From: Leucocoprinus leucothites
Lineage: Eukaryota; Basidiomycota; Agaricomycetes; Agaricales; Agaricaceae
Direction of reading: 5' to 3'
Length of the DNA: 64,000 nucleotides
Assembly: GCA_013368445.1 (NCBI GenBank)
Contig: JAACJO010000012.1
Span: forward strand, 868,001-932,000
How positions within the stretch are numbered: position 1 is the first letter of the stretch; each line of letters opens with the position of its first letter. A program made the position numbers and the translations under genes. The notes beneath the pieces were generated by a model. The model did no database searches, was not told the DNA's origin, and saw only the letters and a program-made list of their open reading frames with translations. Positions 32,385 to 44,364 of this stretch are shown here, in pieces.

Positions 32385-35300
32385 ATGGATGATGTTGACA
32401 CATTTACACCCGGCCGGACTGTGGATATTGATCTGGGAACCGCAGAGGTCATAACAATCGATCTTGATAACCTAGACCCTAATCCAGACGATGTATTGGA
32501 TCTACTGAAGGATGGCCAGTGCAAGGACTGGGTCTGGACGAAACTTGCCGGAGAGTATTGGAGAAAAGGATACCTCGATGGAGCTGAACGAATTGCTCTG
32601 ACTGCAATTGAATGTGAGCCTCCGTCAATTCTGCACGAGTGCAACTAATCTGTTACGCAGCTTTCCAGTCGAATGCTTCTATGGCTTCGCTTCCTCCAAT
32701 ACATTGTCTTCTGGCCAACATCACGATCGCTCGTTCGAGAGTAGCACCTAAGCACGTCCTTACTGATGCTCGTATGTGAACTACGCTGGGCAGGTTCTCA
32801 GACTTACCCATTTCCTAGGGCAGGATCTCATGACCGAAGAGCGTCCAAAGGAAGACTACTACCGTGAGGCTGCACAGCTACTCAACGCTGCTGAGCGAGT
32901 AGCTCGTGATTCCGGAGAGCGCGTAAATGAGACGTTGGCTTTCCTGACACGAGGTTTGTTTTCTCGCTTTCCTCTGAGTTCCGGTGTTAATCATTTACAG
33001 GTATTCAGCAGCTAGCCACTCGTTCGATGGATGATGCTCTGCGGTCGTTTGAAGGCGTCCTTGCCGTGAAACCAACAAACTTGGTTGCACTGCTCGGAAA
33101 GGTGGTTTACATTCAAGTGTCGTACTTCTACGCTCATATGATCTACTCAGGCAATTATTCTTTACACCCGGCGAAATTTCAAAGAGGCTCTGCGTCTGTT
33201 TCAAGACGTCTTGCGCTATAACCCCAATTGTCAACCTGATCCACGAATAGGCATTGGTCTTTGTTTTTGGGCAATGGATAATAAGCCGAAAGCAAGGGTT
33301 GCTTGGCAGAGGAGTCTTGAAGTGGCAAGTGACGCCCCGCCTTCCTTTCCTTAATGTTGCTGACGGGACCAATAGAATCCCTCGGGATGGGCCGCCCAAT
33401 TGCTCCTTGGTCTTGAGTCCATCAACACCAGCAAGAACACGCACTTACCTGAGGCTGACCGGACACAGGCCTTTATTTCGGGGACGAAACTTGTTGAGAC
33501 TGCATTTAAGGCGAATCAGAAAAGTGCGGCGGCGACGAATGCTCTTTGCGAAATATTTTTGCGCAAGGGCAATCTCAAGAGGGTGCGCTTATTACCCATA
33601 GTCTTGGTCACGGTTCTGACATAAAGTAGGCGCTCAAACTGGCCGAGCGCACCATTCAGTTCGCCGATACCTTAACGATCCTTACAGAAGGCCATCTTCG
33701 TGCCGGTCGAGTCTGTCACGCAGAAGGCTCTCACATTCAAGCAGAGAGATTCTATTCTGCTGCGATAGATGGACAACCCAAGCACGTTCTAGGCGCCATT
33801 GGTCTGGCTCAGATGCAATTGCAGAACGGTATGTTTCAATACTTTCCGAAACGATACACCTCATCCTCATCATCTCAGACGAGATTCCTGCGGCAATTCA
33901 TACCCTAGATACCCTTTTGCAGCCTCCAAATCCTCAGAAATCCCTCGAAGCCACCGTAATGCTGGCCTCCCTTCGTGCCCACCCACGCCCCGGTGTTTCA
34001 AGTGCTGATATGGCACAAGAGAAGATTCGGGCACGAGATCTATTTGAACGAGTTGGAAAGAGTATTGAGCTTGACGAAACGCGAACTAATGGACACGCTC
34101 CAAGCCGCGCCTCTCGTGCAATCCTAGATGATATGGATATGCACGCTGAGATTGGTCGCCTGTGGCAAGGCGAAAACATGGATCGGATGCGTAAAGCCTT
34201 GAAAGAAGCTTTGCGCATTAGCGAGTCGACTGGAAAGGTTGATCCGCGTTTGGTGAATAATTTGGGTGTGCTTCAGCACTTGGAGGGTAACCTCGCATCC
34301 GCGAGGAGCATGTACGAGACCGCACTCACTACGGCAGCTGGGCTCAGCATGGACGTTTCCGAAGCTATGTCCACCTCTATCCTCTATAATCTCGCTCGCG
34401 TGTACGAAGATCAAGGGGAGGAGGGCCTTGCCAAAGAAGCGTACGAAAAATTGCTGTCAAGACACCCTGAATATGTTGATGGCAAGTGCCCCTTCATTGT
34501 CATGAACCTACGCTGACATCTAGCAAAGCTAAAATCCGGCAGGCACAAATGCTATCCGATATCAATCGTCACAACGACGCCCATGAGCTCATCAAGCAAT
34601 GCCTCACGTCCCAGAACAGTAACCTCAATATCCGCGCATTCTACACCTACTTCCTTATTCAAACAAACTCTATCAAGATTGCCAAAGACTTCGTGTTCAG
34701 CACGCTGAAGGACTTCGACAAATATGACGTATACTCGTTATGTGCAGCCGGCTGGATCCAATATCACCAGTCACGCGAAAGCCGGGATAATTCACAAGAT
34801 GGCGTCAAAGAACGAAAACGAGGTTTTCAACGGTCCGCCGAGTTTTATGAGAAGGCTTTACAATTAGATCCTCAATGTGCATTTGCCGCCCAGGGCCTGG
34901 CTATCGTCACGGCCGAGGATGCATTGGGGACACTAGGCGGCGCTTTGCCTGGAGCCGTGCCTGCCGACGAGGGTTTGAAGAGAGTAAAGAATGCTCGTGA
35001 GGCCCTGGATATATTTGCGAAGGTTCGGGAATCGAAAGATGACGGCAGCGTTTACTTCAACATGGGTCATTGCCACTATGCTTGCGATGAATTTGACCGA
35101 GCTATTGAGAGTGTAAGCCCACGCCTCCTCCCGTTCATTCCGCATTCAACTCAGCACTTCTCAGTACGAGACCGCCTCAAAATTTTATGACGGCCATAAT
35201 CTATCCGTCTTACTATGTCTTGGCAGGTCGTGGTACTCAAAAGCCACGAAGGACCAATCATGCTCAGCAATGAATACGGCCCTGAAATACGCCCAAAAGG

Positions 35301-36331
35301 TACGCACCTATTACATCAAACGAAACATTTCGGCTTACCGGTAGGACGCATAGGCTTTGCACATTCAACCGGGCGATAAAGCTATTATGTACAATATCGC
35401 CATGATCCAGCAGAAATCTGCCGAAATGCTTTTCACGCTGCCGCCCAACAAGAGGTCGCTTGCGGATCTTCAGCGGGTCATTGAGCAGGCATCACATGCA
35501 CAAAAGTAAGGGTTGCACAATTTTTTCTACTGATCCTGACTCAGTTTTGAATAGGATATTTGCCTCTCTCGCCAATGTGAAGACACAACTTGTGCCTTAC
35601 AGCAAAGATATCGCAGACAACCGTCGCAAGTATGGTGAAAGCATGCTTCGAAAGGCGGAGGATCACCTTACTACCCAGAGACAACATGAAGAGGACACGC
35701 TGGCTCGCCTGGAAGCCGCTCGCCGAAAACGGCAAGAGGAGAAAGAGCGACAAGAGGCAGTCGAGGTTTGTCATATTGCTCGGTGATTACCAGCAAACTA
35801 ATGATCTTTATCAATACAGCGCGAACTACAAGAGAAACTTCGCATCGAAGCTGAGAAATTGGCTGAGGAGCGTCGCCTCGCGCGAGAACAAGCAATGGAG
35901 TGGACTCGTGAAGTCCGGATGGATAGCGACGAGGAGAAGGAAAAGAAACCCAAAAAAGCTAGAAAGCCCAGGAGTGAAGCACCCAGTGGAGACGAAGGTG
36001 AACCACGTAGAAAGCGACGAGGGAAGCTTAGAAAGGCTTCCCCGGAACCAGGAGACGAAGACGGTGCGATTTTCACAGACGAGGAGGAAGCAGAGCGTCC
36101 AGCGAAGAAGGTAGTGTGTTGACCTGTTCGTATGTGATCATCATGACTCATTTGGAAACAGCGGACAACGAAGAAACGCGTGGTTAGAGATGATGATGAT
36201 GATGAGACCGCCAACCCACGCAAGAAACAATTGTAAGTTATCTTGCTTTTGCTTTCAATGGCATGACGCTGACGATTTCCTACAGCAAGAGCAAGGAAAT
36301 GCTCTCTGATACTGATGAAGAAATGTCATGA
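32385..36331 (+). CDS. CTR9: CTR9, TPR scaffold of the Paf1 transcription elongation complex
   Basis: Ctr9 scaffolds the Paf1 complex on elongating RNA polymerase II and supports H2B ubiquitination and H3K4 methylation. The start at 32385 gives MDDVDTFTPGRTVDIDLGTA. Many small introns split a long array of TPR repeats: DALRSFEGVLAVKPTNLVAL, FKEALRLFQDVLRYNPNCQP, LVNNLGVLQHLEGNLASARS and AEFYEKALQLDPQCAFAAQG. GSVYFNMGHCHYACDEFDRA comes near the end of the TPR region. A Lys/Glu coiled segment follows (RQHEEDTLARLEAARRKRQE). The tail is highly charged with basic and acidic clusters (a GAT repeat encodes DDDDDE near 36190) and ends SDTDEEMS at 36331. The order and length match fungal Ctr9. Confidence 0.94.
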
Positions 36332-36599
36332 AATTTCTCATTCCCACACGTGCTTCCCATTTGCTTTGATTTCCTTCACCCCTCTTGTCTGTTTTTGTGC
36401 TAGATATCATTTAATTATAATTCGTACGTCGACTTTCGTTCTCTCGCATCTCTCCAAGCGGCGGAGCTACGAGCACGCCATGAGCTTTCAAGCTATTCAT
36501 GAAATACGATCAGACGGATCAACGGACAAACTATAGACTGAACAGCACCAAATGAAACCCTCGATTTGACGTTTTCTAAGCATACAACATGCCCCAAGC
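36332..36599. other. Convergent 3' flanks of CTR9 and the methyltransferase gene
   Basis: A short AT-rich spacer between convergent genes. Nothing else is seen. Confidence 0.5.
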
Positions 36600-37435
36600 T
36601 CAGTAGATCCAGGGGATCAGCTTGTACGGAACCCTCCTAGCCCAATCATCCCACTTCTTACCAGCTAGTTGATGCATTGCCTCGTCCTCTTTCGGCATCC
36701 GCTTCATTAGCCCAGTGGTGATGGTTGCTACCAATCCGCCTGTGAGCAATGTGAGAGCCTTCATTACTGTCGTTTCAAATGCTCCGCTCTCCCTTACCCA
36801 AGAGCCCTGACGCAGTTTTAATGATGGCGACTATCACCGGCTACTGAAAAGCTCACCTCTGATCCGTGCATGAGCAGCATTCCGCTGATGGCAAGAAGAA
36901 TGCCAGTATATCCAGGATGTCGGACGACGGCATATGGGCCTGACGTGACGAGTATGTGGTCCTTACGGATGCTCATTTCGAAGGTGAACATACTCCCCAG
37001 TGCCTGATAGCATTTATGCCTAATGAATCCTCCCAGCGTCGTCATAAATGCCCCAAAAAGGAACTGAGGCGAAGCACGAATACGCTCTGCGGAACCGCCG
37101 GGGAAAATGAGATACGAAAGCATGATATCGGAATAAGGTAGATTTGGTGCATATTTGGCAGCAATAACTGCCACTTCGGCAAGAGCGACACTCAATGAGA
37201 AGGCCTATAAAGCACGCGTCGTGCAATTATCAGCTCCAGGTGTTGCGCTATAAATATCACAGTTTCAGTGGCTCACCTTGACTAGGAGAGGGCCGGAACG
37301 TTGTCTGATAAGGACTTCCAAACTGGTTGATTTTGCTCTCTCATTCTCGGTAGGGGGCGGGTGAGGTGGTGTGACGGCGGCTTGCAAGCCGACCATGGAG
37401 ATGATGATACATGGAATTTTTACGATTGGGAACAT
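36600..37435 (-). CDS. Isoprenylcysteine carboxyl methyltransferase (ICMT/Ste14-like)
   Basis: ICMT enzymes methyl-esterify the prenylated C-terminal cysteine of CaaX proteins such as Ras and a-type pheromones in the ER membrane. I chose the start at 37435 (MFPIVKIPCIIISMVGLQAA); an in-frame ATG at 37447 adds four residues. Membrane helices follow. The hallmark C-terminal region reads FTFEMSIRKDHILVTSGPYA then VVRHPGYTGILLAISGMLLM, where HPGY binds S-adenosylmethionine. A last exon gives MKALTLLTGGLVATITTGLM with RMPKEDEAMHQLAGKKWDDW and ends LIPWIY at 36600, similar to Ste14 ends (RMxxEExxL motif). A broader phospholipid-methyltransferase role is possible. Confidence 0.86.
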
Positions 37436-38641
37436 GTTAGAAATCAAGTCCGCGAGCTCAGCTGGTGGTAAGGTATTTGCACAAGTAGAGACAGTGTGTG
37501 GATGTCAAAGGAGGTGTTCCTGGCCTACCAAGCGATGGGGCTTGAATAATAAATAGGACGAAGAAGGACCGACAGGTAGGGAATTAAGAAGGGGAACGTG
37601 TTATGGCGAAGTTGGTTGTATTAGACGACGAAATTTTGACCCGGCCTTTGGCTTACCGTTCAGCAGCCGGCGCCGGACTTGTACGAGGTCGTCCTAAGCG
37701 TGGTGGGTCCCCTAGAGCTACCATCGCCCCTAGCCGTGTAACTGGGCACCACAACGACACAGTGGAAACGTGTTAGCACGACTGATGTAAATGAGTTTGA
37801 GTATATTAACTCGGAATTTATGCAAAAAGCTAGCAGGCGTCCGAGCCTCACGAGCATAGAGCCCGATAAACGACCGTGATGAAGACCTTTAAGGAGTTGG
37901 TCCGGGGTTAGACGGTGGCTGGGCCAGATTTGCAATACCCGAATATAGAAACTGCGGCAGCCAGTTATTGAATCCGTGTAGAATCTTGAATAGGCTCATA
38001 TCAACTCCCGGGGCGGACTTTTACTCAACTATCAGACTCTACCGAAAGCTAGCTCACTTGAGAGTCGGGTTTCTTCTATTTTGAAGCCCAAAATATCCTG
38101 CTCGTTAACCAATATAGCCCCGGAACTCGTACCTCGCCGGGAGTGAGTCTCCCAGTCTCGCGAGTTTTCGCTAGCGTCAGATCTATTCAATCTCGTCGTT
38201 TCCGAGTCACGGCACGGCCATTTGTTGTTAATGTATTTTCATACGTCAAGTTGAGAGCACTCGATGAATTCCGAGAAATGTCAGGATACATGTACTACGG
38301 ATGGATCCATCTCTGGCACTAACCCGAAAACAAGAACCAGTCTTTTTTATCACATCGCCAAATCTCAGAATTACGAGCGCTTCAGTTGGAACGTAAAGAT
38401 AGACGGTGATAAGATATTTCAGGGTCGCTCACCGACGGGACGACAGCTATGGTGGTCCGTGCGACATATGAAGGTCCTGTGACTCAGTGATGATAAGATT
38501 GAAGGAACGACTCAACTGCTATCGTTGTACAGGCTTCTGGAGGCTGCCTGGGGCTACATTCAGTGCCGTAAGAATATAATTTGTCTCTCAGTAGCTCTTA
38601 CAGCACAGTTGCTCATTACCTTCTGCAGAACAGCTTGAGCA
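37436..38641. promoter_or_regulatory. Divergent upstream region, ICMT / R3H-associated gene
   Basis: About 1.2 kb between divergent starts. Short ORFs (37660-37935 minus, 38264-38482 plus) show no recognisable feature. No gene or repeat is seen. Confidence 0.4.
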
Positions 38642-40078
38642 ATGGCTGATACTACTGTCACCGCAGTGCCCGTGCTTTCATTCCCAGCCATTCTTCGCAA
38701 TCCGGGCCTAAAGGATCGTTATGCTCATTTGTATGGAGGGCCATCTGTTAATCAAGAGAAGACTGTTTCTGGCCAAATTCCTGTCAAGAAGTTGAGAAGG
38801 GACCAGAACGAGGGAAAACGCTGGGTGAGAAGGAAAGATAACGGTTAGGTTCTGTTCGCCCCCATGTTGCAGCGTTGCTTGACAAGCCATACCACGAATC
38901 TGTTCATATCTTTTTACAGCTCACTTTGTCGGTAACCCTCATGTTGTCGCTGCAACCAAGAAAGACTACAACTTGCCAGCTCCCTCAAACAAGTCCACCT
39001 TTCCTGAACCTTTACCTCCTTATCTTCCTCGAACGTCCAAAGTTCCTGTTGCAACATTACCTACTCGTGATCCCGTATCCGCCAATGCTGGACGATTCTC
39101 GCTCAGCATGAAAGGCATGCGTAAAGAACTTAGACGTGCTGGAGGAAGGGCAGAAGCTCTCGTTCGAATTGTAGAAGCTGAAATGATGCTATGGCTTCAA
39201 GGAGGTGTCATGCTTCGTCCCGATGAGTCTAACGCCGCCGAGCTCGCAAACTCGCAAGTCAAGTCAGGCAAAGGCAGGGTTATTGAATCAACTGGAATTA
39301 TCGAGATTTCCCGATCCCCTTTGCAACTGGTCTGGAGTATTTCTGATGACGCATTTGCGCGGTACGTCATCCACTGCTGCGCTAGATATCATGAAGTTGT
39401 CAGCTTCAGTGAGCGAGACTCGGCCCTTGTGCTTATTCACTACTCATACCATTTGTTACAGGTAAAGGGGATTCAGACAATCGTCTCACATACCTCCTTC
39501 GACCCAATGTCCAAAAGCCAGACTATGGAGCCGTTACCAGTTTAGAAACTCCCCCGGCTACGGATGCCGACTACTCTTCCCAACTGGAAACCACCGATGT
39601 CGATTCTGATTTCGTCTCAGACCGCGATCTCATCGATTCAGATGCGGAAGATTCTGCCAATAATCCTCGGGTCCCAGTAACGAACCCCAGCAGTAATCTC
39701 GACTCCATACAAGAGACCTCTCTTCCTGCCTCACCTCAGCTCCCCCCAACACAAGTTACTCCTCGCGAGGACGATGAATGGTCAGTGCTCAGCGGTGATG
39801 CTGATGCTTACGGAGACGAGTCCAGCAGTGAAGCAGGCCAAGACCTGCTTGATTCTGTTGCCAGTCTAAGGCAATCCCCTCTCGGAAGGCTCTCCCACCA
39901 TCAACAACCACTCCATCTGTCTGGCAGACGCTGGACCAGGAGTAGTTCATCCCCTTCTCGTTCACCTGCCCGCATGCGACGCCTCGCGTCGGCCAGGAAG
40001 AAAAGACAGGTGGCCAATATGAGAGGGGCGCAGAGGGGGGATAGCTACAGGTCATTTTATGATTATCTGTTCACTTAA
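38642..40078 (+). CDS. R3H-associated N-terminal domain protein
   Basis: Three exons start at 38642 (MADTTVTAVPVLSFPAILRN). An intron after KRWVRRKDN leads into AHFVGNPHVVAATKKDYNLP. The conserved core is RFSLSMKGMRKELRRAGGRA followed by EALVRIVEAEMMLWLQGG, which I recognise as the R3H-associated N-terminal domain. The core continues through DDAFARYVIHCCARYHEVVS. A second intron joins SFS to KGDSDNRLTYLLRPNVQKPD. The C-terminal 170 residues are acidic, Ser/Pro-rich and disordered, ending in a basic segment (RMRRLASARKKRQVANMRG) and FYDYLFT. A nucleic-acid-linked role is likely from the domain's usual partner, but the R3H domain itself is not evident. Confidence 0.77.
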
Positions 40079-40230
40079 GTCGCCCCCTAGATACTTTGTG
40101 TCTATCATAGCCTTATGTGCATGTGTGTATTTTTACTAATGTTAAATGAATATTCTCTGTCATATCAACCCGCTTCGGAGGCCTGAAGCCAGGCTCTCTG
40201 CTGAGGTGAATTCTGGGTAGCTCACAAAAA

Positions 40231-41855
40231 TCAAGATGAAATTGGCTTGGACTCCTTCCATACAACTGCGACACCCTCAGAATCAGCAGTCACTAACCTC
40301 AACCCTTCGTCTACAAATTTCTGGAGCTCCGCCCGCTGTAAATCAGAAAGTCTGTGTTCTCTCTTTTCCGACTCATCTGCCTCCGGTCCCCTGCGTTTGC
40401 AACCAAGATATAGGCATTCTAGTCGGGTGAGAGCTTTCCATTTTTCCTTGGAACCCTCGCGCCTGGAACGAAGCATCCCGGGGAGAGAGGATGATGGAAT
40501 ATAGTGGCCCTCAGGGGCAGATAGAAGTGCAGATTATCAACATAGTCGCCGATTATCGTTATCATAACCAGGCGAGGAAGACGATTCTCTTGGTCTGGTT
40601 TGTCACAAGTGAGAAGATCCCAGATCAACTCTCCCTCCTCCTCCCCCACATCCCAGAGGTGAAGTTCCTCCACGGAGCTCGGAAGGCATTCGAGCAGATG
40701 CCGGGCACCGGTATGTGAAACATGATTTGATTCACGTTCCAGATCTTCAAGGGTTGTGAGTTTGGGCCAGAACTGTTTTTGGGCTGCACAGAGCTCAGAG
40801 AACGGGATATAGCTGTCGTTTTCCTGTTCTTCGCGTCGACCCTCAATCTTGAAGCGCATGATAGCGGGAAACTGTACTTTGGTATACAACGCATAATCCC
40901 GCTTGCTGAATCCAAATGACCAGCCGAAACACTCCATGCGTTCAAGCACAAGTGGCGTTTCAAGCGACGGTTCCAGATCGGATGGTTCACGAGGTTTTGA
41001 ACAATGGTAATCAGTGAGGTTAGGACATTGCTTGAGAAAATTCATGCACTGGTCGATGGGCAGGTACTCTAATATCAGGACGGTGAGCTGTCCAAGGGGA
41101 AGTGGGAAGGCTGGGAGGCTTGTCATGAGCGACACGTGGACTAGTTTAGGCGCAAGGCGATGTGATATACTGGTGTCGTCTTCACTGCTGATCCATAGGG
41201 ACTCGGGCGAGTCATCAGTAATACCCAGATGTATATGCTCTAGATTCGGAAAGACTGTGGCGTCTGACTCTTGGAACAAGGTGAATAGTCTACTTGAGAT
41301 CGTAAACCACCATCGATGCCACATGTAGTCGCAAAGGAGCTTCTTGATGATTTTCCGATTTTGGAAGAGTAGATCGAAGAGTTCATCGATGGCAACATCG
41401 CCCGCCCCATGAACAGTGCTTTCGTCTCCATCTTCCGCCTCCTCGGGGACGAAGAGGCGTATTGACAGCAAACGTGCTCCAATGTTTTCAAAATACAATT
41501 TCAGGAGTGACAAAACGTTGGCAGAGGCATACCGCGCGTGTTTCACGCTGATGGCTAGTGCAGTCCAAAGTGATGATGTAGACCAAACAGCTTCACGCCA
41601 GTGTGTTGAAACTCCCCCGAGAACGACGGGAAAGTGGGGGTCATCACCGTCAATATTATCAGGAAGCTCGCAAGCATGCTGGAAGATGAGCGAGAGCGTT
41701 TCAGGAGGAAGGAAGCTCGTAGGTGCGCGAAGTTGGTTGAGACGAGAGCGAAGCTTTGCTCGTTTAGCCTGGAGAGAATTAATCTCGAGATCCAATTGAT
41801 CGAGTTCAGCCGAGAGACACTCGATCTCGTAATCTCGCAATTGTTGACTTGCCAT
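40231..41855 (-). pseudogene. F-box-like / LRR-like protein 3, with a C-terminal frameshift
   Basis: The intact frame runs from 41855 to a stop at 40419 (478 residues). It has an N-terminal heptad helix (LSAELDQLDLEINSLQAKRA), an F-box-like domain (TSFLPPETLSLIFQHACELP, then GVSTHWREAVWSTSSLW) and leucine-rich strands like F-box 1. The last residues of this frame do not match the paralogues. The missing conserved end lies in the next frame down to 40231 (GMLRSRREGSKEKWKAL, then RAELQKFVDEGLRLVTA), matching KMLRSRRPL of F-box 4 and LQELVNGGLKVTT of F-box 1. The break is near 40530-40540. It could be a real mutation that shortens the protein, or a sequencing error. If it is an error, this is a normal gene of about 540 residues. 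Confidence 0.75.
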
Positions 41856-42247
41856 GAGCGTCTACATGAGAATGGATTTCAACAGGTGGGCACTATGCCT
41901 AGCGTATGAGAAGGCGTACCTCGGTGTCGAGACTTTGAAACGGTGTCGGGTGGATGAACAACGGTTGCTTCCATGTCGTTGAAAAACTGACAACAATCGA
42001 TTTTTCTCACCTGGGCGTCTGATGTACGAATATCCAAATAACTAGTATATTGGCAGAACCGTAGAAGGATACATGAAGGGTATCTATTCAGAGGGACATA
42101 GTGTGGTTAAAGGCCGACGAAGGGCATTGCCGCTGCTGGGTAGATGGGTATACAGGAAATGGCTAGTACTATTGGGTTGCTAGTTGAGCCGCAAGTTTGG
42201 TCACAGTGGGTTATTCGGATTAACAGCTGTACAACCCTACATAAGCA
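41856..42247. other. Intergenic between F-box 3 and F-box 4
   Basis: About 390 bp holding the F-box 3 promoter and F-box 4 3' UTR. Nothing distinct is seen. Confidence 0.5.
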
Positions 42248-43861
42248 CTAAAGGTGGGTGGTGTCCGATGAACAGAAGTGATTCTGTTTTCTCCCATTAC
42301 CCGCTTCTAGTGCCAGGCCTCCCCGGATATATTCTTGAAACAGGTCCAATTGATTTTTATCCCATTTTGTATCCTCCGGAGTTGCTATTGAGAAATACAA
42401 TCGTCCGAGGAATGTAACATTACTGCCTGGCGGAACACCAGGCGTACTAGCGGTGAGCGGGCGTCTAGAACGCAGCATCTTTAACAGGCTACTCATTAGA
42501 GTGCTGGGATCAGCGCAGTAATGGAGATCTGGCAAGCCGAGGGCTCTCAGGTAAGGGAGGCATCCCGAACTGCCGCCGCCATCTATGTGAAGAGTAAGGG
42601 CGTCGAAACAAGCAGGGAGTCTGGCTTCCAGGTTGTCGCCTATCAAGTATAGTTCTTGCAAACTGCTGGGGAGGACGGAACAGAGATCCTCTATCGTCCA
42701 CAGGTGCAGTGAGCACCTGAACCCCGTTAACGCCTGTAGGCTCGACACGAACTTGTTACAAGAGAGCTGGTTCAAAGATAACCCTTCAAGAAATGCGATA
42801 AATTCCCCCGAGATATATCGCTTCCACGACATCCACTGAAGGGATGGGAACCTGGCGTTATCCAACAAAATGGTATCCCAATCATACAGCCCGAAATCCC
42901 AGCTCATTCGCTCCATTCGAGGAAAGGTACCAATTTGGGATATCTGTCTAGCGATCGATTCGGCTGTTCCATTGGCGGAATGAGTTGGGGTTTTACAGTG
43001 AAATTCCACCAAGCCGGGGCAAGCGATGAGCAAGTCGAAGCAGTGGTTGATAAGTAGATTATGGAGGTTGAGAAATGTGAGCTGCCTCCATGGAAGTTCC
43101 ACGGGGAGCTGGTGCCCAGTCAGAGAGACGTGGGTCAGTTGAAGTGCGCTGTTGTTTTGGAAGAGGGAGACCGTCTTCCCATTCGTCCCTTCCTCAGGCC
43201 AAGTCAGCGCCACGTGTTTCAAGGAAGGATATGGAGCCGACCGCGACGAGTTTAATGAAAGCAGTGGCCACCAAGTTTGTGGAATGTTTTTGAGGACAAG
43301 GGTCCCCAATTTATCAGAGGAGATTTCAAAAACTTGCTCGAAAAACGTCAGACTTGGCACCTTCCCAAGGTCGTCATAAAAGCTAGAGAGGTTGGCATTC
43401 CCCTCATATTCAACTCTAAGATTCAGCGGAAGTGATCCAATACGCTGCGTATGACACTCTACCAGTCGAATGTTTTCGGATAGCGCTCCTTGCTCATCGT
43501 GCAGGTGGACGCTGAGAGACTGCCACAATGTTGGTGTAGAGTGGATGATATCTCGCCACTGTGAGCAGACGGCTGCTAGTTTTAGAGGGATGTGTTCTCC
43601 TATGCCACTCAAATCCACCGCACTCGCAATTTCAAAAATCCTAGAGAGGATTTCGGGAGGAGTTGTAGCAGTAGAAGCGTTCAGTTCGTTGAGCCTCCTG
43701 CGAAGCCTGCTTCGTAGAAGCTCGGTTTGTTGTATCTCGAGGTCCAATCGACGTAGAGTGGTATCGATGAAATGTATTTCCGCTCGGTTTTTCATTTCTG
43801 ATCTTGTTACCAAAGGCAGCTGCTTGGGATCTAATGCTGAGCCTACCTTGGAGGAAGGCAA
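42248..43861 (-). CDS. F-box-like / LRR-like protein 4
   Basis: This single-exon ORF encodes 537 residues. The N-terminal heptad helix (HFIDTTLRRLDLEIQQTELL) precedes an F-box-like domain (ATTPPEILSRIFEIASAVDL, then AVCSQWRDIIHSTPTLWQSL). Leucine-rich strands follow (LQLTHVSLTGHQLPVELPW, LPYLRALGLPDLHY). The C-terminal element is FQEYIRGGLALEAGNG. It is more diverged from F-boxes 1-3 than they are from one another. It pairs with F-box 3 on the same strand, giving two tandem pairs in the window about 30 kb apart. It is probably an SCF adaptor; the substrate is unknown. In-frame ATGs near 43798 (MKNRAEIHF) could also be used. Confidence 0.85.
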   Translation of the reverse strand: MPSSKVGSALDPKQLPLVTRSEMKNRAEIHFIDTTLRRLDLEIQQTELLRSRLRRRLNELNASTATTPPEILSRIFEIASAVDLSGIGEHIPLKLAAVCSQWRDIIHSTPTLWQSLSVHLHDEQGALSENIRLVECHTQRIGSLPLNLRVEYEGNANLSSFYDDLGKVPSLTFFEQVFEISSDKLGTLVLKNIPQTWWPLLSLNSSRSAPYPSLKHVALTWPEEGTNGKTVSLFQNNSALQLTHVSLTGHQLPVELPWRQLTFLNLHNLLINHCFDLLIACPGLVEFHCKTPTHSANGTAESIARQISQIGTFPRMERMSWDFGLYDWDTILLDNARFPSLQWMSWKRYISGEFIAFLEGLSLNQLSCNKFVSSLQALTGFRCSLHLWTIEDLCSVLPSSLQELYLIGDNLEARLPACFDALTLHIDGGGSSGCLPYLRALGLPDLHYCADPSTLMSSLLKMLRSRRPLTASTPGVPPGSNVTFLGRLYFSIATPEDTKWDKNQLDLFQEYIRGGLALEAGNGRKQNHFCSSDTTHL

Positions 43862-44364
43862 GCCCTCCTTTTGACTGCATCAACGCGTGAGATCTTTCTC
43901 ATATTGGTCACGAGAGCTCTTAATGCGGGGGTTATGATAATGTTAGCACAGCCAATGACTATTTGAGGTCAGTAGATTCCGTCGTAGTGTTTGGATGGGC
44001 AAGTCCAGAAATAGAATAATCTTCAACACTGCGGTGATGAAGGTGAGTGAAGGGATGGAAGATAATCCCGGGGTTTTTATTACGTAGTTACTACGGGCAC
44101 AAAACTCCTTTCTTCCAGCTATGAGAGATCGCGGGTCTCCTTTTCGATATACCTTGGCCTCTTATTGACCTGGCATAAACAATTCTTTAAGCTCGAGTAT
44201 GAATTTTTTGTTAATGAATCAAGTCCAAATCGATTGCTCAAGAGGTACGATTACGAAGAAAAATAACATATATCGTCCGAAAATACCCTAGAACCCACTG
44301 TCACCATATCCATACATCATAAAATATACAATATAGATCAACAAAAAATCAGACTCGCACCCAA
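43862..44364. other. Intergenic, F-box 4 promoter and chitin synthase 3' flank
   Basis: About 500 bp, AT-rich from 44200 to 44340, fitting a 3' UTR for chitin synthase. No gene is seen. Confidence 0.5.
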
